Shown here: one piece after another, positions 24,229 to 32,700 of the stretch
Layout: each line of letters begins with the position of its first letter
Numbering within the stretch: the first letter of the stretch is position 1
NCBI GenBank assembly: GCA_003345595.1
Contig: PRDI01000077.1
Span: forward strand, 1-35,546
Direction of reading: 5' to 3'
Source: Candidatus Thorarchaeota archaeon
GTDB taxonomy: Archaea; Asgardarchaeota; Thorarchaeia; Thorarchaeales; Thorarchaeaceae
DNA length: 35,546 nt
Made by a program: the position numbers and the translations under genes
Notes under the pieces: generated by a model
Database searches by the model: none
What the model was told of the DNA's origin: nothing
The model's input: the letters and a program-made list of their open reading frames with translations, nothing else

Positions 24229-25122
24229 CTACTGAAGTGCCATCAATGACCTCTCGTAGAACAAACACCGGCAGTACCAAGTGACGGCGCCGATGATGAA
24301 TTTGATGACTAAGCTAATAGGTATCCACCATCCTCCGAGCTTTGCCAGTGCTTGGATTTTTGTGAGATTCTTTGCAGCGGCCATAAGCTTGTGCACTGCT
24401 GCCAAAACGATCAGGGCCTGGACGACTGTTTCACCCATGAGAGCGACTGCGAAGCCCGCCGTCAATGCTCTTGCTTCGAGAAGCGTGAGAGCACCCGTGT
24501 CCACACTTGACCAGATAAGCGGCAGCCACAGGAACCAAAATAGGACCCACGCAGTGACAAGGACCGCAGTTGCAACTCCGAGTGTAAGGACTCCAAGACT
24601 CAAGGAAGTGTCAATGGCAATCCATGCCAATGTGAGCAATGTCAAATACACTCCAAAGGGACCGCCCAAGTCCAGCAACAAGGCATCGCCTTCCTCCACT
24701 TGCAGCGCCTCTTTCTGACTCTGAGAGAGTCCGTCATCCCAAGGCGTATCGAAGAAGGCAGACTCTACTCTTGTGTCGCCAAGCAAGTCAACAGAGATCT
24801 GCAAGACCATATGGCCTCCGTATTCTGTGAATGCTTCGTAAGCCCCGAGCAATCGGGGCCACAACTGACTCATCCAAGAGAACACAATTGACGCCATCTG
24901 ATCGAGAAGAAGGTCGCGGCGTATCTGTGAACTGGGGCCCAGATTCTCAGGATCACCGAGTGCGCCTTCTGTGCTGCCATCGTACCCGATAGGCTCCTCC
25001 GGGTCAGGCGCCGTGGGGTCATGCCTCGTTAGGTCCGCGACGACGTTGATGTCGTGTACGCGCATGTCGACGAGCGAGTATGTGGAGTACCTCTGTCCGA
25101 CTGTGACCACGTACTTGATCAC
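24229..25122 (-). CDS. Repeat copy 2: truncated cassette, conserved block plus diverged membrane domain
   Basis: 297 codons from a GTG at 25122 that lacks a ribosome site. The first 45 residues are the conserved end of the jelly-roll block (IKYVVTVGQRYSTYSLVDMR, then HDINVVADLTRHDPTAPDPEEP). After YDG the sequence departs from all other copies: a juxtamembrane part with WPRLL and LQISVDLLGDTRVES, then about 5 helices (e.g. LTLLTLAWIAIDTSL, VLVTAWVLFWFLWLPLIW, WIPISLVIKFIIGAVTWYC). Homology to the full-length gene continues upstream of the GTG to 25207 but is interrupted by a stop. There is no signal peptide. It is either a silent cassette or a decayed duplicate; translation as it stands is doubtful. 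Confidence 0.6.
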   Translation of the reverse strand: MIKYVVTVGQRYSTYSLVDMRVHDINVVADLTRHDPTAPDPEEPIGYDGSTEGALGDPENLGPSSQIRRDLLLDQMASIVFSWMSQLWPRLLGAYEAFTEYGGHMVLQISVDLLGDTRVESAFFDTPWDDGLSQSQKEALQVEEGDALLLDLGGPFGVYLTLLTLAWIAIDTSLSLGVLTLGVATAVLVTAWVLFWFLWLPLIWSSVDTGALTLLEARALTAGFAVALMGETVVQALIVLAAVHKLMAAAKNLTKIQALAKLGGWWIPISLVIKFIIGAVTWYCRCLFYERSLMALQ

Positions 25123-25207
25123 CCGAGAGCAGTTGTTGACCTCTGCTATGGGATAGCTGCTGCCAGACCCATCGATGCTCGAGTATATGGCCCCATCACT
25201 ACCCTGT
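25000..25207 (-). repeat. Conserved block, copy 2
   Basis: Nucleotide-level similarity to copies 3, 4 and 5 covers this interval; to the left (the variable membrane domain) it disappears. Confidence 0.8.
25123..25207 (-). pseudogene. Broken head of repeat copy 2
   Basis: In frame with the cassette it reads QGSDGAIYSSIDGSGSSYPI and on into AEVNNCSRV, matching the other copies, but a TGA stands where they have the TGG of PWQGG. Homology stops abruptly at about 25207, 45 bases before the stop codon of the neighbouring small membrane protein gene. Confidence 0.7.
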
Positions 25208-25251
25208 CACAGAGGCTTCAGATTGTTGCGTTGAGTAGCATCGCCTAGAAT

Positions 25252-25677
25252 TCACGACTCTTGAGCGCTCCTACTGATTGGACCCGACTCTTGATGAGGC
25301 TGAGAGGAACGATTAGTGACTGCCTTGTATGTAATCCATGCGGCATAGCATAGACTGACCACTGTCATGCTGCCGGTTGCGCCGTCGAGAAATACACTGA
25401 CCACGCCTGTCCACGTCCCGGCGGTCCAGCCGACAAATGGGAGCACCACGGAGCCAGTCAGCATCATAGCTTGCAGGAGTCTCGCACGAGAGGGGTTCGC
25501 AGCGACCCACTTTGCCATTGAGTTCATGTGCCTGAAAGTCACTTCCCGTCCGGCCGCCTTCGTAATTCTGGCAATGGTAATCATATCCTCCACGAAGAAG
25601 ACAAACAGAAGGAATACCAGTGCCACAGACAAGGCACTCACAGCCAAGATTATATTCAACACGCAGTCCAATCGCAC
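25252..25677 (-). CDS. Small membrane protein following cassette 3
   Basis: 141 residues from GTG 25677, six bases after GGAG. Three hydrophobic helices: about 7-30 (ILAVSALSVALVFLLFVFFV), 68-90 (LLQAMMLTGSVVLPFVGWTAG) and 99-120. A basic, amphipathic loop lies between the first two (ARITKAAGREVTFRHMNSMAK) and a polar tail ends the protein. No family is recognised. It lies about 100 bases after the copy 3 gene and 45 bases before the broken head of copy 2, in the slot that every cassette fills with a different small membrane protein. Confidence 0.6.
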   Translation of the reverse strand: MRLDCVLNIILAVSALSVALVFLLFVFFVEDMITIARITKAAGREVTFRHMNSMAKWVAANPSRARLLQAMMLTGSVVLPFVGWTAGTWTGVVSVFLDGATGSMTVVSLCYAAWITYKAVTNRSSQPHQESGPISRSAQES

Positions 25678-25779
25678 TCACAACTCCATAGTGTTCTCCC
25701 AGACCCCTGAGTATGACTGGGGACGATTGCATCTTACGGACCATTCTCGCAGGCAGTGCATCACTTGACATCAGTCTCC

Positions 25780-26832
25780 TCAGAACGATTTCACTAGATG
25801 GTCATACGCTACGACGAAGCACCATATTGAGATTCCTAATAGAACGCAGAGGGCCACTTTCGAACTCAAGAATATGCCTGAGGGTCCCTTGACTTCTGCT
25901 GCTGCTTCCTCGAGCTCCTGAGCTGGATTGGGCCCATACAGAAGATTCCTGATAGTCACTAAGACGCTGAAACCCAGCGCGTTAAGTAGGGTCAGGGCTC
26001 CCCAGAATATGTAGAAGCAGCAAGCATCGAATTCGGTCCAGGCCCCTTTTGCAATCATGCTATTCGAGTATGTTGTCATCTCGTAGATCAGGAGCCCAAT
26101 CGAAGTTGCAAGACAGACCGTCGCGGCGACAAGTGCAGGTATACATCCGGACTCGGCGGCGATCTCAAAAGCATAGGCACTCAACCGGATGTCAATATTG
26201 ATGAGACCTATGATGATGTTGTAGGCGATTGACCTGATTGGATCGCTGGGCTGCAGAAACGAACCGTCTCCAGAAGTCGTTACGTCAAGAATCTCGACAT
26301 ATCCGAGAATGTTCTTCGCCACGTGAACAAGTAGGGTGAGGCCAGCCATGGCAAAGGCGGGGTGTCCTGCTGGAACATTCGAGGGCACAAGCTGGAGGGA
26401 GTATTGATAGTGCAAGAGAGGCCACGGTCCGGTCCAGTATGGGTCCACGACGTCCATTGCCTGAGCCGCTTCCTGATCTGCTCTTGCTCTGTCATACGCT
26501 GGAGGAGTACGTGTCCCATCATAATCTACAGGGTCCTCCGGGTCAGGCGCAGGGGGGTCATGCCTCGTCAGGTCAGCGACCAAGTTTACATCATGGATGC
26601 GCATGTCGACCAGCGTGTATGAGTTGGACCTCTGTCCGACTGTGACCACGTACTTGATGATGCGTGAGCAGTTGTTGACCTCCGCTATGGGATAACCACT
26701 TCCAGACCCATCGATGGTCGACCAAATGGCCCCAGCACCGCCCTGCCACGGGTCCCACCAGATTCTCGCTGTGTTCTTGAAGTTGGCCTGCATGTAGCCT
26801 GAGGTCTGAGAGTAGGACGCGCCATCGCACAT
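25780..26832 (-). CDS. Repeat copy 3: cassette with conserved block and its own membrane domain
   Basis: 350 codons from ATG 26832, with AGGA seven bases upstream, so this copy could be translated. Residues 3 to about 105 are the conserved block without interruption (DGASYSQTSGYMQANFKNTA ... SGYPIAEVNNCSRIIKYV ... ADLTRHDPPAPDPEDP). From YDGT onward the sequence is unique: WTGPWPLLHYQY, a segment LTLLVHVAKNILGYVEILDV that lines up with the other copies' juxtamembrane motif, then about five helices (IPALVAATVCLATSIGLLIY, CFYIFWGALTLLNALGFSVL, VALCVLLGISIWCFVVAY). It has no signal peptide and no protease domain, so if made it would be inserted through its helices alone. Followed by its own small membrane protein. 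Confidence 0.7.
   Translation of the reverse strand: MCDGASYSQTSGYMQANFKNTARIWWDPWQGGAGAIWSTIDGSGSGYPIAEVNNCSRIIKYVVTVGQRSNSYTLVDMRIHDVNLVADLTRHDPPAPDPEDPVDYDGTRTPPAYDRARADQEAAQAMDVVDPYWTGPWPLLHYQYSLQLVPSNVPAGHPAFAMAGLTLLVHVAKNILGYVEILDVTTSGDGSFLQPSDPIRSIAYNIIIGLINIDIRLSAYAFEIAAESGCIPALVAATVCLATSIGLLIYEMTTYSNSMIAKGAWTEFDACCFYIFWGALTLLNALGFSVLVTIRNLLYGPNPAQELEEAAAEVKGPSGIFLSSKVALCVLLGISIWCFVVAYDHLVKSF
26540..26826 (-). repeat. Conserved block, copy 3
   Basis: Close nucleotide match to 30480-30770 of the full-length gene; similarity begins at about 26826, just inside the first codons of the cassette. Confidence 0.85.
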
Positions 26833-26869
26833 GGTTCCTGATTCCAGACGGTCACCTTTGTAGCAGCTG

Positions 26870-27418
26870 TCAATCCTCCTGTTCTTGCCCTGGCTGTAGC
26901 CGTTCTAAGGCGTCCCTGAACGCTTGTCCGACCTCGTCGTCGCGGGACAGGAGCCTCTGCTTTGCGTGCATGTACTCCTTCACCACTACATCGTCAGGAT
27001 CCAGCTTTCTGATCTTGTCCAGTAGCGTTGAAAGCATCCCATCCAAATGCCCGTTTCTGTAATTGTGTTCAATAGTAAGTTCTAAGATCTCGCCGGGCTC
27101 CACGTCCTTTCGTCCTGTTGTTTTAAATCGCCGCCCCAGCACTACGAACGTGAATGCAGGAGCAAACATCAGAACGACCAACACCACACCAACCTCAGGA
27201 TGCGCTGCTTGAATCCACAACATGGGAAGAACCCAGAAAAGAAGCACCAGGAGCATGGCTTCGTATGCCGCAGTGGCCCTTCGACGCGTACCGAAGACTC
27301 TGTGTCCTACGTTGCGCAGAGTGGACGGCCCTCTGTTTCGAGAAGTCAGCCAGTCTACAAAAGCGAACAACAGGACTATGCCGGCACTCGCGATTGCCGC
27401 TAATCCGAATGTATCCAC
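26870..27418 (-). CDS. Small membrane protein following cassette 4
   Basis: 182 residues from GTG 27418, with a near-perfect ribosome site (AGGAGG, nine bases upstream) that overlaps the end of the copy 4 gene. Helices at about 5-25 (LAAIASAGIVLLFAFVDWL), 54-71 (AMLLVLLFWVLPMLWIQ) and 76-94 (VGVVLVVLMFAPAFTFVVLG). The last 85 residues are a charged, probably helical cytoplasmic tail (GEILELTIEHNYRNGHLDGM ... KLDPDDVVVKEYMHAKQRLL). No family is recognised. The strong site argues that this gene is meant to be translated even though the copy 4 gene before it is damaged. Confidence 0.7.
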   Translation of the reverse strand: MDTFGLAAIASAGIVLLFAFVDWLTSRNRGPSTLRNVGHRVFGTRRRATAAYEAMLLVLLFWVLPMLWIQAAHPEVGVVLVVLMFAPAFTFVVLGRRFKTTGRKDVEPGEILELTIEHNYRNGHLDGMLSTLLDKIRKLDPDDVVVKEYMHAKQRLLSRDDEVGQAFRDALERLQPGQEQED

Positions 27419-27431
27419 GATTCAAGGCCTC

Positions 27432-28469
27432 CTAGGTGCTCCAACCCATAGCAAGGTAGTATCCAACATACCATGCACAGGTCAACATGACGGCCATCTT
27501 GATAAAGGCCACTGCAAAGAACCAGATGCCTCTGTTGAATCCAGCTGGGGCTATCGGGAAGGGCTTACAGGCTTTGTAGAGCCTGTACATGAGCCAGCCC
27601 GCCGCAAGATCAGGACCTACGCCCGGGAATAGTAGCATAATCAGACTCAGGAAAGCGGCGGCCGCACCGTATGGATGCATCACATTGTTTTCCACTGCCC
27701 ATTGGATAAATGCCACATACGCTAAGAACAGGACGGTCCATGCGCCCAACATCGCCAAGAGAACCCAAATGCTGGTAAGCATAGCAAGCGGACTGGCAAG
27801 ATTCTCGATTAGCATCAGCCCATACTTCAATGCGAAAGCCAAACCCACTGGCGCCACGAATTTGACTAGGAATTCGGCCCACCCACTGTCCATCTGTTGA
27901 GCCACTGCGCCCATCTCTTCTTCTGTACCCTCGGCCTCTATGCTTGACGCAATGGACAAAGTATGCACCTGAATATCTCCCAGGATATCGACGGAGATCA
28001 GCACATTGAATACGGTCTCGATCACGTCAACGAGTTCTAGGAACAAGCGGGGCCAGAAGTTCACTAGAGCCCAGTATGCCTCCAGGGAAACACTCAGCAA
28101 GCTGAGCGTCTGTTCTCCCTCTTCCTGACCACACTCAGGAGTGGGAGCGGTTCCATCGCTCTCCTCCGGGTCGGGTGCTGTCGGATTGTGCCTTGTCAAG
28201 TCAGCAGCAGCGTTGATGTCATGTACGCGCATGTCGACCAGCGTGTATGAGGAGTACCTCTGCCCGACTGTGACCACGTACTTGATGATGCGTGAGCAGT
28301 TGTTTACTTCTGCTATGGGATAGCCGCTGCCAGAGCTGTCAATGGTCGAGTATATGGCGCCAGCACCTCCCGGCCACGGGTCCCACCAGATCTTCGCTGT
28401 CTTCTTGAAGTTCGTGTAGATGTTGCCTGAGGTCTGAGAGTAGGACGCGCCATTCTGGAAGTAGTACAA
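27432..28469 (-). CDS. Repeat copy 4: cassette with conserved block and its own membrane domain
   Basis: 345 codons are open, but the only start at the head is a TTG at 28469 with no ribosome site. Residues about 5-110 are the conserved block (NGASYSQTSGNIYTNFKKTA ... HDINAAADLTRHNPTAPDPE). After DGT comes a unique region: NFWPRLFLELVDVIETVFNV, ISVDILGDIQVHTL, then about six helices (LAMLTSIWVLLAMLGAWTVL, AAAAFLSLIMLLFPGVGPDL, FFAVAFIKMAVMLTCAWYVG). Homology to the full-length protein continues upstream to about 28612 but is interrupted by a frameshift and stops. This fits a silent cassette or a recently damaged duplicate. Confidence 0.62.
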   Translation of the reverse strand: MYYFQNGASYSQTSGNIYTNFKKTAKIWWDPWPGGAGAIYSTIDSSGSGYPIAEVNNCSRIIKYVVTVGQRYSSYTLVDMRVHDINAAADLTRHNPTAPDPEESDGTAPTPECGQEEGEQTLSLLSVSLEAYWALVNFWPRLFLELVDVIETVFNVLISVDILGDIQVHTLSIASSIEAEGTEEEMGAVAQQMDSGWAEFLVKFVAPVGLAFALKYGLMLIENLASPLAMLTSIWVLLAMLGAWTVLFLAYVAFIQWAVENNVMHPYGAAAAFLSLIMLLFPGVGPDLAAGWLMYRLYKACKPFPIAPAGFNRGIWFFAVAFIKMAVMLTCAWYVGYYLAMGWST

Positions 28470-28612
28470 GTTGAATCAGCCCCTCTGACTGCCCACCCAA
28501 GCGTCGCCTAGTGCATGAGCAACACGCACTGCTTGTTCTCGTCGAACAGCCCATTGTAGGCTCTTCCCATGGTTGAACTGCACTGCACGAGCTCTCCAAT
28601 CACCGAGGACTC
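28165..28612 (-). repeat. Conserved block, copy 4
   Basis: The longest partial copy. Bases 28227-28304 are identical to 30535-30612 of the full-length gene (78 of 78). Confidence 0.88.
28470..28612 (-). pseudogene. Broken head of repeat copy 4
   Basis: The minus strand reads SVIGELVQCSSTMGRAYNGL, FDENKQCVLLMH, then a TAG and a frame change, GDAWVGSQRG, and a TGA in place of TGG before FNLYYFQNG. The full-length gene has the same stretch intact (GELVQSSYTMGQAYVGLFDE ... YWGDAWYGSQKGWFNLYYFE). Similarity ends within a few bases of the stop codon of the preceding small gene (28615). Confidence 0.8.
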
Positions 28613-28614
28613 GC

Positions 28615-29007
28615 TCAACCGGCAGAATCGGCAGTTTCCTGAGGAACTGCCCGACTAACGACCAAGCTGGCTATCATCAGAAGGACTGGAACTAGAGGGA
28701 ACCACGCGAGCACATGCATGAACACGGAGAGCATCCCAGAACCCCATAGTGGTATGTCTGACAGCACCGCAGCCAGCGAGATCATCACTGCTGCCCATAC
28801 GACGGTCACGACCGCAAAGGAATCAGGTGCGCCCCGGCTGAGTACGCCGCGAGGCGCACCTGTTGGTCTGCCATCATGCGACCTGAGAGATCCATTATGT
28901 GCTAATATGACGTCACTGAACAGGCGATGGAATCCTATGATGAACGCGAGGTTCGCAAGGATATTAGCCCACGCAAAGATCTCAGTTACCAGTTCGAGTT
29001 GCCACAT
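28615..29007 (-). CDS. Small membrane protein of the array, second of a pair
   Basis: 130 residues from ATG 29007, with AGGTGG eight bases upstream; GTG 29019 is an alternative. Three hydrophobic segments: about 5-30 (LVTEIFAWANILANLAFIIG), 63-85 (FAVVTVVWAAVMISLAAVLS) and 92-120 (MLSVFMHVLAWFPLVPVLLM). Between the first two is a polar basic loop (GSLRSHDGRPTGAPRGVLSR). No family is recognised. It follows the 67-residue gene by 16 bases, and its stop abuts the beginning of the copy 4 homology. Confidence 0.6.
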   Translation of the reverse strand: MWQLELVTEIFAWANILANLAFIIGFHRLFSDVILAHNGSLRSHDGRPTGAPRGVLSRGAPDSFAVVTVVWAAVMISLAAVLSDIPLWGSGMLSVFMHVLAWFPLVPVLLMIASLVVSRAVPQETADSAG

Positions 29008-29023
29008 AGCCACACCCACCTAT

Positions 29024-29227
29024 TCAGAACAGACCCATGCCCAGCATGAATCCGTAAACGATGATAGCAAATCCCACGATCATTTGAATTACCCCGGAAA
29101 CCACGAATCCAACGACTAAGTAGTCCACCGTGGCCCATGGAACGCACCCAGCTGCTAGCACAAATGCATGATAGGCCGCCGATTCCACAAAGGCCATGTT
29201 CAATATTGCGTAAGCAGTGGCATCCAT
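29024..29227 (-). CDS. Very small two-helix membrane protein of the array
   Basis: 67 residues from ATG 29227 with AGGTT about six bases upstream; a TTG at 29251 is an alternative. Two hydrophobic segments (AILNMAFVESAAYHAFVLAA and YLVVGFVVSGVIQMIVGFAI) leave almost no soluble part. No family is recognised. Its operon position suggests a partner of a membrane domain in the array. Confidence 0.5.
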   Translation of the reverse strand: MDATAYAILNMAFVESAAYHAFVLAAGCVPWATVDYLVVGFVVSGVIQMIVGFAIIVYGFMLGMGLF

Positions 29228-29354
29228 ATGGAACCTGAACGCCTCAGGCAAAGCGTCTACCGCCCTATCGACTCATCTATCAATCCAAGCACCTCACCCT
29301 TGGTCCTTGATGCAGTGAAGGCCACAAGGCCCCTAGTGGCTCGAAGCATCGCGT

Positions 29355-29762
29355 CTAATTCCCTTTATTGTCGGTAGGACGATCTTGCGGTTCATGTAGC
29401 AGCGCATACTCTTTCAGTGGGCCCTCAGAAACCTTTCGACGAGTCGCCATGACTCCTGCAAGGGCGGTCAGTAGCATCCCGACTGAAACCCCGACCAACA
29501 GAACAACGAAGTCCAGCTGTGGAAATGTGCCCGCCCATCTAGCAGCAGCCAAAAGGATAAGAAAGCACACTACCCCAACGCTGCACCCTAAGCCAGAGAA
29601 CCACAAAACCCACCATTGCTCTTCGTCCGCCATCATGCTCCACGGCTTTTTCCGTGTGCCAATCGCCTCGTAAGCCAGTAAGTAAACCGAGAGGACTGAG
29701 ACTGACCATGACGCAACCAGAAGCAGTAACGAGAGCACCAGAGGATCCATCACTTCTTGCAC
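29355..29762 (-). CDS. Small membrane protein directly after the caspase-like gene
   Basis: 135 residues from GTG 29762, which has GGAAGGTGA six bases upstream; ATG 29750 has none. Helices at about 8-30 (VLSLLLLVASWSVSVLSVYL), 53-73 (FSGLGCSVGVVCFLILLAAA) and 84-107 (FVVLLVGVSVGMLLTALAGV), and a polar tail with KEYALLHEPQDRPTDNKGN. No family is recognised. It begins 37 bases after the stop of the full-length gene, so it is that gene's cognate small membrane protein by position. Confidence 0.68.
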   Translation of the reverse strand: MQEVMDPLVLSLLLLVASWSVSVLSVYLLAYEAIGTRKKPWSMMADEEQWWVLWFSGLGCSVGVVCFLILLAAARWAGTFPQLDFVVLLVGVSVGMLLTALAGVMATRRKVSEGPLKEYALLHEPQDRPTDNKGN

Positions 29763-29799
29763 TGGGCTTCACCTTCCAAACTTCAGACTGTATGTTGAT

Positions 29800-32700
29800 T
29801 CATGGAACGAAGCGCGTATAGAGAGCAGCCGTGACTAGCGCAAAGCAGGCTATGCATTTAAACACGAAGAGAATCCAGCCACCAGGCAGGATACTCAGTA
29901 GCGCCTCTGTGACATCTTTGCCGGCCAGGATACTGCCGAGTATCACATAGCCGAACGTCAGACAGAATGCCCCGAAGCAGAACACTAGACCAGTGAGCAG
30001 CAAGACCCAGAATCTGAACCAGGGGTCAAAGCCGCTATTCCTTAGAGATGCTTCCAGTATCGTGATAGAGTAGGTGTACAAGATCATCCAGTCGAATCCC
30101 AGAGCAACAGCGAATGGAATCCAGCCCGGATTAGAGTTGGATGCGAAACAGGCTGATGCCCAAAACAATTCGATTAAGTACAGGCCTGCCATTACGACTA
30201 GGTTGTCAATGATCAACTGCATAGCAGCGTTGACGATAGCCGAGTTGTCCAGTGTCTGAATGCTGTTGCCCATGTCGTCAGTAGCAGCGAGCGTTTCGAG
30301 TGTTCTAGAGCCCAGCAGGTCTGACTTTACTTGAACCACCAGTGACGATCCGCTCGGGTGGTACTTCTCCACTCTGGTGTGCAGTTCAGGCCAAGGTATG
30401 GTCCACCAGCTATTCACATGCTGAACCCAGTCCGCGTCGGGCGGATCTGCCGTCTGGCCCACGCCTAGGTCAGTCCCGTCATATATCGCGGGGTCGTGTG
30501 TCGTCACGTCAGCGACAACATTGACGTCATGGATGCGCATGTCGACCAGCGTGTATGAGGAGTACCTCTGCCCGACTGTGACCACGTACTTGATGATGCG
30601 TGAGCAGTTGTTGACCTCTGCTATGGGATATCCGCTGCCAGACCCATCGATGGTCGACCATATGGCGCCGTCACCGCCCTGCCACGGGTCCCACCAGATC
30701 TTCGCCGTCTTCTGGAAGTTGGTGTAGATGTAGCCAGAGGCTTGAGAGTAGGACGCGCCGTCCTCAAAGTAGTACAGGTTGAACCACCCCTTCTGGCTCC
30801 CATACCAGGCGTCGCCCCAGTAGACAAGCATCACACACTCTTTGTTTTCGTCGAACAGCCCCACGTAGGCTTGGCCCATGGTGTAGCTGCTCTGCACGAG
30901 CTCGCCGATAACAGAGAAATCGCTCAGCTGGTAAAGCCTGAACGGCCTGTCCAGCACATGCACGTACTGCGGTCCATGCCAACCTGATATCCCGGACACT
31001 ATCGAGGTCCACTTCATGTAGCTCTGTCCGGATGGGACCTCAAGAACACCCTCCGAAGGAGGGCCATAGGGGAACGTCAGGTCCTTCTGGAACTCATACA
31101 TGTCGTTGCATGCGTCGTGGAACACCGTGTAGTCCGAGTAGGCGTAGCTCAACCTAAGGGAGTAGATTCTTTCATCATGCTCGTTGAGGGAGCCGTAACG
31201 GTAGCTCTGGATCGCCACATACTTGATTATTCTGTTAGTATTGATCTGCGTATAGCAGTAGAGCCAAAGTTCATCCTTTCCCGGAACGTCTGCAAACAGT
31301 CCTTGCAGGGGATCGAACCTTATCTGCACAACTCCAGATACGTCACCAGTGAGCAGGTTCGATTGAAGAGACTTGCTAGTCCCGTCCTCGTTGTAGTAGC
31401 ATGCAGTGAAGACCGTGGCCGCAGTGTCTGTCCAGGAGTCAGCAACATAGAGTAGCACTGCTAGCTTCTTGTTTGAGTCGTACAATGCTACGAACGTCAC
31501 ACCCACCCGTGAGGCTTGGCCACTGTGCACAAGCGAAAGGTTTGCTGAAAAGGAACCGAGGTCCTTCATCTTGAAATAAGACGGCAGAGTCATCACGAAC
31601 GACGGACCATGCCAAGAGGTTCCCGTTGGGATGTTCGTAACAGTCAGGTATGTGCCAGTCGAGCCTATTGAACCGGTTGCTTGTGTATATCCCGGAAGAT
31701 TAGGCCAGCTCGAGTCATACTCGTAGTCGGATCTCCCACAAGAGTCGGTCCACAGACCGCCTGTCCTGCCCGGGTTGCGACCCACCACAGGCTCTGACCA
31801 TATGCCGTCCACCTTCTGCCTAGAAACATAGACACCGCCAGCACCTATCTGGTTCAACGATATCGAATCGACAGAGTCGAGGACACTGCCGCTCGCAGTG
31901 ACGTTCACCCAGACCTGAGTGTAGAGCGAGCCGTCTCCGGAATAGACTACGACACCTGAGTACGTGCCACCACAGAACACCAGTGGGCCATACTCCCAGT
32001 GTCCACGAGGTGCTATGTATATGTAGACCTGACTATAGCTTTCCGCGCCCGGAGGAGAAAGAAAGTCCGGACCGCCATCTGGGATCCATGTCGCCTCTTG
32101 ATAGTAGTTCCTCGTGTAGTTCACGGAGAGAGCCATCAGGGTCCTGAGATAGGGTACCCCATAGATGTCGAAATAGACTTTGTAGTAGTCCACTATTAGG
32201 TCTCTGAGGTCCAGAGGCAGTGCATTGAACCCGTCGGGCCCGGAGAGCTGTACCCATGTGGAGGACCTGAGGACCATGTACTCATCTGTATAGGTGTCAG
32301 AGTAGTGAGCATCTACGTACTCGATCTCGTCAAGAATCACCTGTTCGAAGTCCATGATGTGCACGCTGCAACCTGACTGAACGAGTTCCTTTGCCGTGGT
32401 CAGTTCTGTCGTCCTGTACTGCTCGACCATCTGGGAATTGATGCCGAGCGCAAGCATGACCGCTGAGGCAATCTCGACGTTGGTCACCTCCGCAGGTCTG
32501 ACACCAGGAACTGTGTAGAGTTTCTTCGCTGACTCCTCAATCCCATAACTGATGAGCCTTCTACTCTCACACGCTGCAAACAGGTGAAGGGTCGCTTTCG
32601 AGTCCTCGACTATCCCCGCCATCGCTTTCCATGAAGTGAGACGCGATCCAGTGACTATGCCTTGTGGTCCCCCGTGGGACATGTATATCACGACTGAAGC

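Noticed and set aside
23097..30930. The repeats as a CRISPR array or insertion sequences
   Set aside because: Units are up to about 450 bp, spaced by 1.5-2.3 kb, coding, and without transposase genes, terminal inverted repeats or spacer-like regularity.
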